From an uncultured Pelagibacteraceae bacterium (GTDB taxonomy: Bacteria > Pseudomonadota > Alphaproteobacteria > Pelagibacterales > Pelagibacteraceae), in NCBI GenBank assembly GCA_902617895.1, contig CACMYJ010000002.1, positions 142,572 through 206,571 on the forward strand: DNA of 64,000 nucleotides, written 5' to 3'. Each line of letters starts with the position of its first letter. Within the stretch, counting starts at the first letter, position 1. Positions 36,485 through 44,079 of the stretch are shown in pieces. The notes below the pieces were generated by a model, which saw only the letters and a program-made list of their open reading frames with translations, did not search any database and was not told where the DNA came from. A program made the position numbers and the translations under genes.

Positions 36485-37435
36485 ATGTTTAATAAACTAA
36501 CAAGAGTTATTGCACTTTTGGCTATGGTGTTTTTTTCAACTCAAGCTAATGCAGTAACTTACACAGGTCCAAAAATGGACTTAAGTAAATACCAACCAGA
36601 GTTTAGAGTTGGTTTTTTAGGTGACGAAGCAGCTCAAGATATTATAGCTAGAAATGAATGTTTCATGCCGTATATCGAAGCCGCTTATGGTGTACCAGCT
36701 AAATTTTTTACTTTTAAAGACTACGCTGGAACAATGGAGTCGATGCTAGGTGGTAATCTAGATTACACTTGGTTCGGTTCTTCAGGTTACGCAGGTATGT
36801 ATTTAAAAGATCCAACTGCAGTAGTACCAGTACTAACAAGAATGCAGCCAACAGGTGATATGGGCTACTACTCTGTTGCAGTAGCAACTAAAGCATCTGG
36901 AATTAAATCAATGGCAGATCTTAAAGGTAAATCTTTTGGTTGGGCTGACCCTAACTCTACATCAGGTTTTTTAATTCCTTCAATTGAATTAAAGGCTATG
37001 GGTATGGACCCAGATACATATTTTTCAAAAACACAATTTTCTGGTGGGCATGAAAACAATGTATTAGCGGTAATGAATGGTGATGTTGATGCTGGTGTAA
37101 CATGGGTATCTGGTGTTGGTAGCTGGGAAGAAGGATATTCGTCAGGGAATTTAAGAAAAATGGTTGATAAAGGGATTTTAAATATGGACGACATTGTTCA
37201 AATTTGGTCTTCAAAATTAATTCCTAATGGTCCAATTGTGATGCCTACTTTTTTACCTGTTAGAGCACACCAAGTAATGATTGGTTTAAAGCAATGGATA
37301 CACGAGAACGATCCAAAATGTAGCGAAAACGTTGCAAACGGGATTGTAAAAAAATGGGTTCCGGTGGATCATTCTTTTTACGAGTCAGTTGTAGCTGCAA
37401 GAAAAGCTAAAATTGAAGCGCAAAAAAATAATTAA
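36485..37435 (+). CDS. phnD: Phosphonate ABC transporter substrate-binding protein PhnD
   Basis: A 316-residue periplasmic binding protein with a signal peptide (likely cleavage after ANA, near residue 23), FRVGFLGDEAAQDIIARNE, YTWFGSSGYAGMY, and LKGKSFGWADPNSTSGFLIPS, the PhnD ligand-loop region. A strong ribosome site (AAGGAG) sits 7 nt before the ATG, fitting a highly expressed binding protein. A strong hairpin follows at once and separates it from phnE. Confidence 0.95.
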   Translation: MFNKLTRVIALLAMVFFSTQANAVTYTGPKMDLSKYQPEFRVGFLGDEAAQDIIARNECFMPYIEAAYGVPAKFFTFKDYAGTMESMLGGNLDYTWFGSSGYAGMYLKDPTAVVPVLTRMQPTGDMGYYSVAVATKASGIKSMADLKGKSFGWADPNSTSGFLIPSIELKAMGMDPDTYFSKTQFSGGHENNVLAVMNGDVDAGVTWVSGVGSWEEGYSSGNLRKMVDKGILNMDDIVQIWSSKLIPNGPIVMPTFLPVRAHQVMIGLKQWIHENDPKCSENVANGIVKKWVPVDHSFYESVVAARKAKIEAQKNN

Positions 37436-37448
37436 TTAAACCTCCTAT

Positions 37449-37491
37449 AATCAGAGGCAAAGACTGTAAATCTTTGCCTCTGATTTATTTT
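37449..37491 (+). terminator. Hairpin with U-tract between phnD and phnE
   Basis: A perfect 15-bp stem (AATCAGAGGCAAAGA at 37449-37463, its complement at 37471-37485) with a 7-nt loop is followed by a T-rich tract. It looks like an intrinsic terminator or a 3'-end stabilising stem for phnD. It lies 13 nt after the phnD stop and 9 nt before the phnE ATG. Partial read-through would give much more binding protein than permease. Confidence 0.9.
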
Positions 37492-37500
37492 TTAAAAATT

Positions 37501-38355
37501 ATGACAAAAGCCTTACCTGCCAACCTAGAACAAATTGAAGTTAATTTAAAAAAATTAACAAACCAGAGAACTAGGTCCTCGCTACTTGGAATTGCAATTC
37601 TAATATTAATTTTTTTTGGTGGTACCTTGGTATCGTTAGAAGCAAATGCAGGGTCTTTTGGAAGAGGTATAGCTAATTTTTTTAACTACCCTAGAGATTT
37701 ATTTGTAGACACTTTTGAGATGGGATGGAAATATTGGCCAAGAGTTATTAAGTATATTCCTGAATTAATTATTACTTTAAATATTGCTTTATTTTCAACT
37801 TCGATCGGATTTGTTTTGGCAGTTATTTTTGCAATCTTCTCTAGTAGAAATTTAATAAGAAATAAAAGAGTTATTCAATTTACAAAATTTTTTATGGATG
37901 TGACAAGATCATTTCCAACATTAATAATAGCAATGGTGTTTTTATATTTGATGGGTAAATCATCTTTACCAGCAGTGATTGCTATTACGATACACACTGC
38001 TGGAGCACTTGGTAAATTATTTACTGAGGCTATAGAAAATTGTGATGGAAAACCTATTGAAGGTTTAAGTTCTGTTGGTGCAACCTGGACACAGAAGATA
38101 AGATTTTCAGTTCTTCCCCAGGTACTACCTTTGTTTTTAAGTTATGGAATATTGAGGTTAGAAATTAATGTTAGAGAATCTACAATATTAGGTTTTGTTG
38201 GTGCAGGTGGAATTGGAGAAATGTTAGCAGCTTTAATACAATGGAATTATGGAGCTGATGTTTTAGCGTGTATGTTCTTACTGGTTGGTACGATAATTGC
38301 ATTAGATTATTTGTCTGCATATTGGAGACATAAATTAATTGGAGCAAATCAATGA
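37501..38355 (+). CDS. phnE: Phosphonate ABC transporter permease PhnE
   Basis: A 284-residue permease with about six membrane segments and the EAA-type loop (EGLSSVGATWTQKIRFSVLPQVLP). IELRLEINVRESTILGFVGAGGIG-like text near residue 230 is typical of PhnE. I start it at the ATG at 37501. An upstream TTG at 37474 lies inside the hairpin and would add nine unlike residues. It overlaps phnE2 by 4 nt. Confidence 0.94.
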   Translation: MTKALPANLEQIEVNLKKLTNQRTRSSLLGIAILILIFFGGTLVSLEANAGSFGRGIANFFNYPRDLFVDTFEMGWKYWPRVIKYIPELIITLNIALFSTSIGFVLAVIFAIFSSRNLIRNKRVIQFTKFFMDVTRSFPTLIIAMVFLYLMGKSSLPAVIAITIHTAGALGKLFTEAIENCDGKPIEGLSSVGATWTQKIRFSVLPQVLPLFLSYGILRLEINVRESTILGFVGAGGIGEMLAALIQWNYGADVLACMFLLVGTIIALDYLSAYWRHKLIGANQ

Positions 38356-39752
38356 GTTCTAGTTTAGCTATTCAAAGAGAAAATATTCGTAAATTATTTC
38401 CTGACACATTCAATCAAGCTAGAAAAAGTAGATTAAGAGGCCAAATAATTTTTTTTCTCGTCTTAGTATATTTAATAGTAGGTTTTTTTACTTTAGATGT
38501 TGTTGATATCCCAAAAAAATGGAAACCACAAAATGCTGCTATGTTTGTCTTAGACACATATGCACACAAAGATCATGTAACAATGAAATGGGAAAATCAT
38601 GAGGATATTAAAATAGCTTTTGAAGGAAATTATAGAAGTGTTTATGGAATAGATAATCTTGATAAATCAATTCCAGATTGGTTTTATAAAAATTCTGATA
38701 AAGTTGGCAATGTAGTTGAGTTTAATAATAAAGGTAAGGCAATATTATACAAAGATAAAGTCGAGATTGTAAATTTTCCAAAATATGAGAGAGATTTTAC
38801 CATAAAATTAAATTCTAATGGTAAACCTTACCTTGTAGGTTCAGAGGATTTGGTCATAGAAGATTTAAAAGGTTTTAGAATCACAGAAAATAGAGTTGAA
38901 TTTAGACCAACTTTGTATGAGAGAATTCAAGTATATCCAAAAAAAGTTGAAATTCATCGTTACAGTATCGGATGGAAATATTTTTGGTTTGATTTCTCAA
39001 GTCCGTTAGAACCATATACCTTTTTCGAAGCATTAGGTTTGACTTTTTCTAAAGAAAGAGTTGTTCCTGAAATGTCTAATTTAAAACTTTTCTTAACAGA
39101 GATTAAGGATAATGAAGCATTTATGCACGGTAGAGTTTGGTGGGCAATGCTCGAAACAATAGTTATGGCTGTACTTGGGACAATGTTTGCTACGGTAATG
39201 GCTCTGCCCTTGTCATTCCTTGCTGCATACAACGTTACACCTATTAAAGCTCTAAGATTTACGTTAAGAAGATTATTTGATACTTTAAGAGGAATAGACT
39301 TTTTAATTTGGAGTTTAATATTTTTAAGAGCTTTTGGTCCAGGACCCTTCACTGGTATTTTTGCGATTGGTTTTACTGATACAGGTACTTTAGGTAAATT
39401 ATATTCTGAAGCAATTGAAAATACTGAGAAGAAACAACAAGAAGGAGTTAAATCTACAGGGGCTAGCAAATTTCTACAACATAGATTTGGTATAATTCCT
39501 CAAATACTTCCAATTTTTGTATCTCAATCCTTATACTATTTAGAGTCAAATACTAGAGGAGCCGTAATAATAGGTGCAATGGGCGCAGGAGGAATTGGTT
39601 TACAATTTTTAGGTGCACTAGGTACTGGAAATGATTTTGAAAATGTCGCCTACATGGCAATATTAGTTTTGGCTGTAGTAATATTTATGGATAGATTATC
39701 TGCTTGGCTTAGAAGAATATTAATTGGATCAGATCAATTAATTGTAAGGTAA
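38352..39752 (+). CDS. phnE2: Second phosphonate permease PhnE2 with large extracytoplasmic insert
   Basis: A 466-residue PhnE paralogue. A first membrane segment (about 29-48) is followed by about 200 residues of soluble, beta-rich-looking sequence with no membrane segments, then a canonical permease core from about residue 260 with the EAA loop (EGVKSTGASKFLQHRFGIIPQILP) and SNTRGAVIIGAMGAGGIG. PhnE proteins are usually under 300 residues. The insert probably lies in the periplasm and could contact PhnD. PhnE and PhnE2 likely form a heterodimeric channel. Confidence 0.93.
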   Translation: MSSSLAIQRENIRKLFPDTFNQARKSRLRGQIIFFLVLVYLIVGFFTLDVVDIPKKWKPQNAAMFVLDTYAHKDHVTMKWENHEDIKIAFEGNYRSVYGIDNLDKSIPDWFYKNSDKVGNVVEFNNKGKAILYKDKVEIVNFPKYERDFTIKLNSNGKPYLVGSEDLVIEDLKGFRITENRVEFRPTLYERIQVYPKKVEIHRYSIGWKYFWFDFSSPLEPYTFFEALGLTFSKERVVPEMSNLKLFLTEIKDNEAFMHGRVWWAMLETIVMAVLGTMFATVMALPLSFLAAYNVTPIKALRFTLRRLFDTLRGIDFLIWSLIFLRAFGPGPFTGIFAIGFTDTGTLGKLYSEAIENTEKKQQEGVKSTGASKFLQHRFGIIPQILPIFVSQSLYYLESNTRGAVIIGAMGAGGIGLQFLGALGTGNDFENVAYMAILVLAVVIFMDRLSAWLRRILIGSDQLIVR

Positions 39753-39819
39753 ATAGAAAAAATACCTTTATCAAAAATTTTTCTAGAAATTTTAATTTAA
39801 GAATTTAAAAAGATAAAAA

Positions 39820-40248
39820 TCAATCTTTCCAGAATTTCCACCAAGGTTTTTCTTCCTTTGTTATCTCATTATTGTCAACAACAACTTTAGTTATAGATGG
39901 ATCCTCTCCATCTACTAATCCTGCTCTAGCAGTTGTTTTAGCGTCTTCTAATTTTAGTTTTGCCTCAAAAACTCTGTTTTCATTACACAATTTCATGCCC
40001 TCTTTCATTAATGCTTCTGCCTCAGATGCTTTTTCGGGACTAGATCTTGAAATATCATTTTTAACAGTGGCTCTTAACATAAGTACGCCAGGGTCTTCAC
40101 AATTCCCTATTTCATTTTTAAATGTATCCTCAGTATTTTGTGAATAACTACTGCCGGCTTGTTGCTCTGTTATTTTAGCATGATTGTCAGCTTGAGTAAT
40201 AGAAATTGTGGATAAAGTTAATATAAATGAGATTAAGATTTTATTCAT
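39820..40248 (-). CDS. Small secreted protein with Trp-rich C-terminus, unknown function
   Basis: A 142-residue protein with a signal peptide (about residues 1-20, ending TQADN), two cysteines (in IGNCEDPG and LCNENRVF) that could pair, a helical Glu/Ala/Lys-rich middle (SEAEALMKEGMKLCNENRVFEAKLKLEDA), and the tail KPWWKFWKD. I recognise no family. The middle resembles a single helical-repeat unit. A TTTAAC-TTTAAC pair with 11-nt period lies upstream, so it may belong to the phosphate-starvation set. It is convergent with phnE2. Confidence 0.7.
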   Translation of the reverse strand: MNKILISFILTLSTISITQADNHAKITEQQAGSSYSQNTEDTFKNEIGNCEDPGVLMLRATVKNDISRSSPEKASEAEALMKEGMKLCNENRVFEAKLKLEDAKTTARAGLVDGEDPSITKVVVDNNEITKEEKPWWKFWKD

Positions 40249-40270
40249 AATAATCTATTAACTTACTTTT

Positions 40271-40287
40271 GTTAAAAAAATGTTAAA
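40271..40287 (-). promoter_or_regulatory. Weak candidate PhoB site before the Trp-tail protein
   Basis: On the minus strand two TTTAAC units are spaced exactly 11 nt apart, the inner one ending 22 nt before the ATG at 40248. The spacing matches the pstS and ugpB repeats. The units lack the TG of the best sites, so confidence is limited. Confidence 0.35.
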
Positions 40288-40302
40288 GAAATAAAAAAAT
40301 TT

Positions 40303-41475
40303 GTGAAATATTTGTCTGCATTTTTAATAGGTATATCAGTTACCTTTTGTTACAGCAGTTGTATGTATCTGTTCTCAGCGTTGTTGCTAACTTGGGAAAA
40401 TGAACTTAGTATCTCAAGGAATAATTTAACCTTTATTTATTCTCTAGGCTTAGTTGTGCATAGTTTACTTTTACCTTTTCTAGGTAAGATTGTAGATAGA
40501 AATCTAAGTTTTCCAATGATGTGGACCAGTCCTATACTGTTAGGACTAAGTGTAATTTATCTTTCATCAGTAGATACATATGGTGGATTTTTACTTGCTT
40601 GGATACTTGTCAGTGCAACCTCGGGTGGCTGTCTTTATACGATGCTTTTTAGTGTCATTACTATTAATTTAAAATCAAAGGCCAAAACATCTATTGCAAT
40701 AATTACTTTATTTGCTGGATTTGCAAGCACATACACATTTCCTACTGCTACTTATTTAACAGAACAATATGACTGGAGGTTTACTGTATTTATTTTTGGA
40801 ATATTAAATATATTGATTAGTTCACCAGCTAATTATTTTGGTTTCAAAAATATAATTATAAAAGAATTTAAAAAAATTGAAAAGAAAACAGATCAAAATT
40901 CAAAGCTTAAAATAATACTTAAAGATTATAGATTTTGGTTATTTAGTTTTTCATTGTTTGTTATTGGATTTAATATTGGTGCTATTACAACTCATGTAAT
41001 TCCAATGTTGCAGGAAAAAGGGATGAGTCTATCCCAAGCTGTATTGACAGCATCTCTGTTTGGACCAGGACAAGTAATAGGTAGAATTTTAGTTATGATA
41101 TATGGAGGTGATAAGTCAAATTTAAAATTATTTGTAATTTGTTTTTACTCGATGGTAGTTGGAATGATATTTTTATACTTTATAAATATTAATCATTACT
41201 TAGCATTTTTATTTGTTTTATTTAATAGTTCAGCATATGGCAGTATGGCTATTTTAAAACCTTTGGTTCAAAATGATACTTTTGGCCAAAAAAACTTTGG
41301 CAATATTCATGGTATTTTAGCTTTGCAATATATGATTGGTAGTATTGCTGGTCCATGGATTGGTTCGTTGGTATGGAATGTAGGAGGATATGATTTGTTA
41401 ATATTAGTATTTTTTGTTTTAGCAATATTTGGTAACTCGACAGCAATTTTTTTAAACAAAAAAAAGTTTATTTAA
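40303..41475 (+). CDS. Major facilitator superfamily transporter
   Basis: A 390-residue protein with about 12 membrane segments. It starts at a GTG. It shows the first-half loop GKIVDRNLSF and a second-half GPGQVIGRILVMIYGG, an MFS pattern. The substrate is unknown. It sits between the phn transporter and a PhnZ-like gene, with an 8-nt tail overlap with the latter, so an organophosphorus or arsenic-related substrate is possible but not shown. It is not evidently ArsJ, as no GAPDH-like gene is next to it. Confidence 0.85.
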   Translation: MKYLSAFLIGISVTFCYSSCMYLFSALLLTWENELSISRNNLTFIYSLGLVVHSLLLPFLGKIVDRNLSFPMMWTSPILLGLSVIYLSSVDTYGGFLLAWILVSATSGGCLYTMLFSVITINLKSKAKTSIAIITLFAGFASTYTFPTATYLTEQYDWRFTVFIFGILNILISSPANYFGFKNIIIKEFKKIEKKTDQNSKLKIILKDYRFWLFSFSLFVIGFNIGAITTHVIPMLQEKGMSLSQAVLTASLFGPGQVIGRILVMIYGGDKSNLKLFVICFYSMVVGMIFLYFININHYLAFLFVLFNSSAYGSMAILKPLVQNDTFGQKNFGNIHGILALQYMIGSIAGPWIGSLVWNVGGYDLLILVFFVLAIFGNSTAIFLNKKKFI

Positions 41476-42022
41476 AGCTTCTCTCTACGTGTTTGTAAAA
41501 ATAATTTATATTTGGAATTTCTAAATTTTCAATTTTAGCAAGATCATCATATTTTCTTAATCTAACTGCATCTTGCATAAAAGGTTGTTTAATAAATTCG
41601 TTTGCTTCCTCTTTGGAAAAACTTCCTCCTTGGACATCTAAACTTCGTTTTGAAGCAATAGATAAAGACTCATAATAACCTTTTTCACAATAAACCAAAT
41701 ATCTTTTAGCCGGAACATGTCCTTTAATTAATATTGTAACATCTTCTGGAAAAAATCTAGAAAGAAAAAGAGATCCTGAATTTTCATGCTTTTTATCTAT
41801 TCCTTTTTTTATGGCTTCTTTGTCATTATTAATTAAGTGACCAATATCATGGAATAGGGCTGCAGTAATAAAAAAATGGTTTTCATTATTTTTTTTTGCC
41901 AATAATGCGCATTGAATTGCATGTTCTAGTTGTGAAACTTTTTCATTTCCATATTGTTTGTCTGATCCAATTTCTTCTATAATTTTAAATAAATTGGCAA
42001 TATTTGACATATTATCCATCAT
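41468..42022 (-). CDS. phnZ: PhnZ-like HD-domain diiron oxygenase (phosphonate cleavage)
   Basis: A 184-residue HD protein of the phosphonate-associated PhnZ/TmpB type. Metal ligands can be read as His34, His58-Asp59 (FHDIGH), His79, His102 and an Asp near 160. Tyr24, Glu27 and His62 match, from memory, residues of PhnZ that cover and bind the substrate. PhnZ oxidatively splits 2-amino-1-hydroxyethylphosphonate, whose hydroxyl comes from the dioxygenase PhnY; no PhnY is in the window. The family also includes enzymes for hydroxymethylphosphonate and trimethylamine analogues. A possible PhoB site is at 42042-42058. Confidence 0.82.
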   Translation of the reverse strand: MMDNMSNIANLFKIIEEIGSDKQYGNEKVSQLEHAIQCALLAKKNNENHFFITAALFHDIGHLINNDKEAIKKGIDKKHENSGSLFLSRFFPEDVTILIKGHVPAKRYLVYCEKGYYESLSIASKRSLDVQGGSFSKEEANEFIKQPFMQDAVRLRKYDDLAKIENLEIPNINYFYKHVERSFK

Positions 42023-42041
42023 ATTCTTTTAAATTAAAAAT

Positions 42042-42058
42042 GTTTCAGTTTTATTACA
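42042..42058 (-). promoter_or_regulatory. Candidate PhoB site upstream of the PhnZ-like gene
   Basis: On the minus strand TGTAAT and TGAAAC are spaced 11 nt apart, and both are close to the TGTAAY unit seen before pstS. The inner unit ends 19 nt before the ATG. If functional at this distance, the transcript would have almost no leader. Confidence 0.45.
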
Positions 42059-42117
42059 ATTTAGATTTAGTACTCATTAAGTATAGAAAAAATATTTTAT
42101 AGTAATAAAAGTTAAAA

Positions 42118-42573
42118 ATGAAAAAACTTTTATTTGTTTGTACTGGCAATTCTCACAGAAGCATATTGGCCGAAAGTGTAGTTAATAAATTTCATAAAAA
42201 TAAATTTATTGGTTACAGTGCGGGTAGCAAACCATCTGGAATAATTAATAAATATGTCATTAAGTATCTAAATGAAAATAATTTTGATACAAAAAATCTG
42301 TCATCAAAAAACTTCAACAAATTCTTGAATGAGAAAACAACCTTTGATCAGGTATTTACTGTATGTAACAATGCTAGTAATGAAGTTTGTCCAGTCTGGC
42401 CATCCCCTGAAAAAATAGTTCATTGGGATATTGAAGATCCTGTTTATATCATTAATGAGTTAGAGAAGAGTGATAAACCAAATAAAGAAGAGCTGATTTC
42501 AACAGAAATACATAAAACTTATTCCAATTTAGAAACAAGAATTAATGATTGGATAAAAAATTATGAAATATAG
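42118..42573 (+). CDS. arsC: Arsenate reductase (LMW-phosphatase-fold, ArsC type)
   Basis: A 151-residue protein with the P-loop VCTGNSHRS (Cys8, Arg14) and the redox cysteines Cys83 and Cys91 in TVCNNASNEVCPVWP, followed by HWDIEDP with the catalytic Asp. The three-Cys layout marks an arsenate reductase rather than a tyrosine phosphatase. Many relatives have CTGNSCRS, and here the second loop Cys is His. It reduces As(V) to As(III). It overlaps an aquaporin gene by 11 nt, forming an arsenate-detoxification pair. Confidence 0.9.
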   Translation: MKKLLFVCTGNSHRSILAESVVNKFHKNKFIGYSAGSKPSGIINKYVIKYLNENNFDTKNLSSKNFNKFLNEKTTFDQVFTVCNNASNEVCPVWPSPEKIVHWDIEDPVYIINELEKSDKPNKEELISTEIHKTYSNLETRINDWIKNYEI

Positions 42574-43240
42574 TAAGTTTTTTCTTGGAGAGTTTATTGG
42601 TAGTTGTTTCCTTGTAATGATTATTGTTGGCTCAGGAATAATGGCTGAAAATCTTACAAATGACACAGGTATTATGCTTTTAGCCAATACTATAGCAACT
42701 GGCGCAGGACTTTTTGTGCTAATAACTGTTTTTAGTGATGTTTCAGGAGCACATTTTAATCCATTTGTAAGTCTAGCAATGTTTCTTACAAAAAAATTAA
42801 AAGGAAATTTATTACCCACATATATATCTGCGCAAATTTTAGGTTGTTTGTTAGGTGTAGCACTTGCCAATTTCTTTTTCGAACATCAAATTTTTGAATT
42901 ATCAACAAAATCAAGGGACGGAATAAATATATTTACATCTGAAATTGTAGCAACATTTGGATTGATACTGATAATTTTTGGATCATTAAAGAAAGGAAGT
43001 GTGGTAGTGGCCTCATGTGTAGCTTTTTATATCACTGCTGGTTATTGGTTTACATCATCTACATCATTTGCAAATCCTGCTGTAGCAATAGCGAGAACAT
43101 TTACAGAAAGTTTTACTGGAATTAATTATATGTATACTCCAGTTTATATATTAGCAGAAATTATCGGTGCACTTTTTGCTGTATTTGTGGCTAAAAAAAT
43201 GCTTTTCAATAACAGGACAAGAGATAAAACTATCTCGTAG
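42563..43240 (+). CDS. MIP-family channel (AqpS-like aquaglyceroporin)
   Basis: A 225-residue channel with six membrane segments and two half-helix motifs: NPF (Asn66-Phe68, in GAHFNPFVSLA) in place of the usual NPA, and NPA (Asn171-Ala173) followed by Arg178. Coupling to arsC recalls Sinorhizobium meliloti, where AqpS lets arsenite flow out after ArsC reduction. Glycerol or other small neutral solutes are alternatives, considering the ugp/glpD genes nearby. The 110 nt after it hold no gene. Confidence 0.88.
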   Translation: MKYSKFFLGEFIGSCFLVMIIVGSGIMAENLTNDTGIMLLANTIATGAGLFVLITVFSDVSGAHFNPFVSLAMFLTKKLKGNLLPTYISAQILGCLLGVALANFFFEHQIFELSTKSRDGINIFTSEIVATFGLILIIFGSLKKGSVVVASCVAFYITAGYWFTSSTSFANPAVAIARTFTESFTGINYMYTPVYILAEIIGALFAVFVAKKMLFNNRTRDKTIS

Positions 43241-43350
43241 AAAAATTGAACCTATAAGATTTAAGGTCAATTTTCTAAATCAGTTTTTAAAAAATTTATT
43301 GAATATTAAAGATTAAAATAATAATGAAGAATATCTATAAGTAAAAACTA

Positions 43351-44070
43351 TTACAGGCTAGAAGGATTAATACTTTCAAACTCCAGCATGTTTTTAAAGG
43401 TACACATTTCAGGTTTTGTTAAAGTAATTTTTGGAAATTTTTTATTAAAATCAGAGGATAATTGTTTATTAAATTTAATTAAATTTTTTATTTCAGTCTC
43501 ATTAAGTTGTCTCAAGATATAAGCTAATGTAACATGGAAAGTATATCTTTGATGATTTTCAAATTTAATTTTCAATAAATTACTTAGTTCATCTCTACAA
43601 TTTCTTAAAATTTTTTCGTCCTCCTCAGAAAAGGGTTCTAAAACAATGCTGTAACCACCAAAAAATGTTTTTAGTTTTAAATTGATTTCTTTTGGAAAAT
43701 TATAGTTTTCAATTCTTTTATTTAATTGAATAGCTATATCTTTGTAATCCAAATCAAGATCTATATCTGTTGGCCAATAATAAGTATTTTTTGTATTTAA
43801 ATTACAACAGTCAAATAATGTCATATGAAAACTAGATGGAGGTAAATAGGAATAAGTTTTTTCAGGATTAAAATTTTCTAAATTTTTTTGAAAACCAATA
43901 ATTTGATCAGATAAATATGTATTAAGAGGAATATTACAGATTATTGTGCACCCTGGAAATGGTAAAGGTTTTCCTTTATCGTCAAATTTATTTTCTGCAC
44001 CTTTTAAAGTATACCCTCTAAGTTTACCTGCTAAAAATTGCTCTTGGTTATTAACTATATTTAAATCCAT
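43351..44070 (-). CDS. DUF1868-like 2H phosphoesterase at the end of the ugp operon
   Basis: A 239-residue protein with paired HxTL motifs, HMTL at 82-85 and HVTL at 179-182, the catalytic pair of 2H phosphoesterases. The N-terminal RGYTLKGAENKFDDKGKPLPFPGCTIIC resembles the DUF1868 family. 2H enzymes hydrolyse cyclic phosphodiesters or RNA 2',3'-cyclic ends. It is the last gene of the ugpB-to-GDPD minus-strand operon, 9 nt after the GDPD reading frame. A small cyclic phosphodiester such as a glycerol cyclic phosphate is a plausible but untested substrate. Confidence 0.82.
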   Translation of the reverse strand: MDLNIVNNQEQFLAGKLRGYTLKGAENKFDDKGKPLPFPGCTIICNIPLNTYLSDQIIGFQKNLENFNPEKTYSYLPPSSFHMTLFDCCNLNTKNTYYWPTDIDLDLDYKDIAIQLNKRIENYNFPKEINLKLKTFFGGYSIVLEPFSEEDEKILRNCRDELSNLLKIKFENHQRYTFHVTLAYILRQLNETEIKNLIKFNKQLSSDFNKKFPKITLTKPEMCTFKNMLEFESINPSSL

Positions 44071-44079
44071 TAAAATAAA

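Noticed and set aside
37474..37500. An upstream TTG start for phnE
   Set aside because: It lies inside the 3' arm of the phnD-phnE hairpin, and the ATG at 37501 gives a normal PhnE N-terminus.
40303..41475. The MFS protein as ArsJ of an organoarsenical efflux system
   Set aside because: No GAPDH-like partner is adjacent and I see no ArsJ-specific motif; only a general MFS call is supported.
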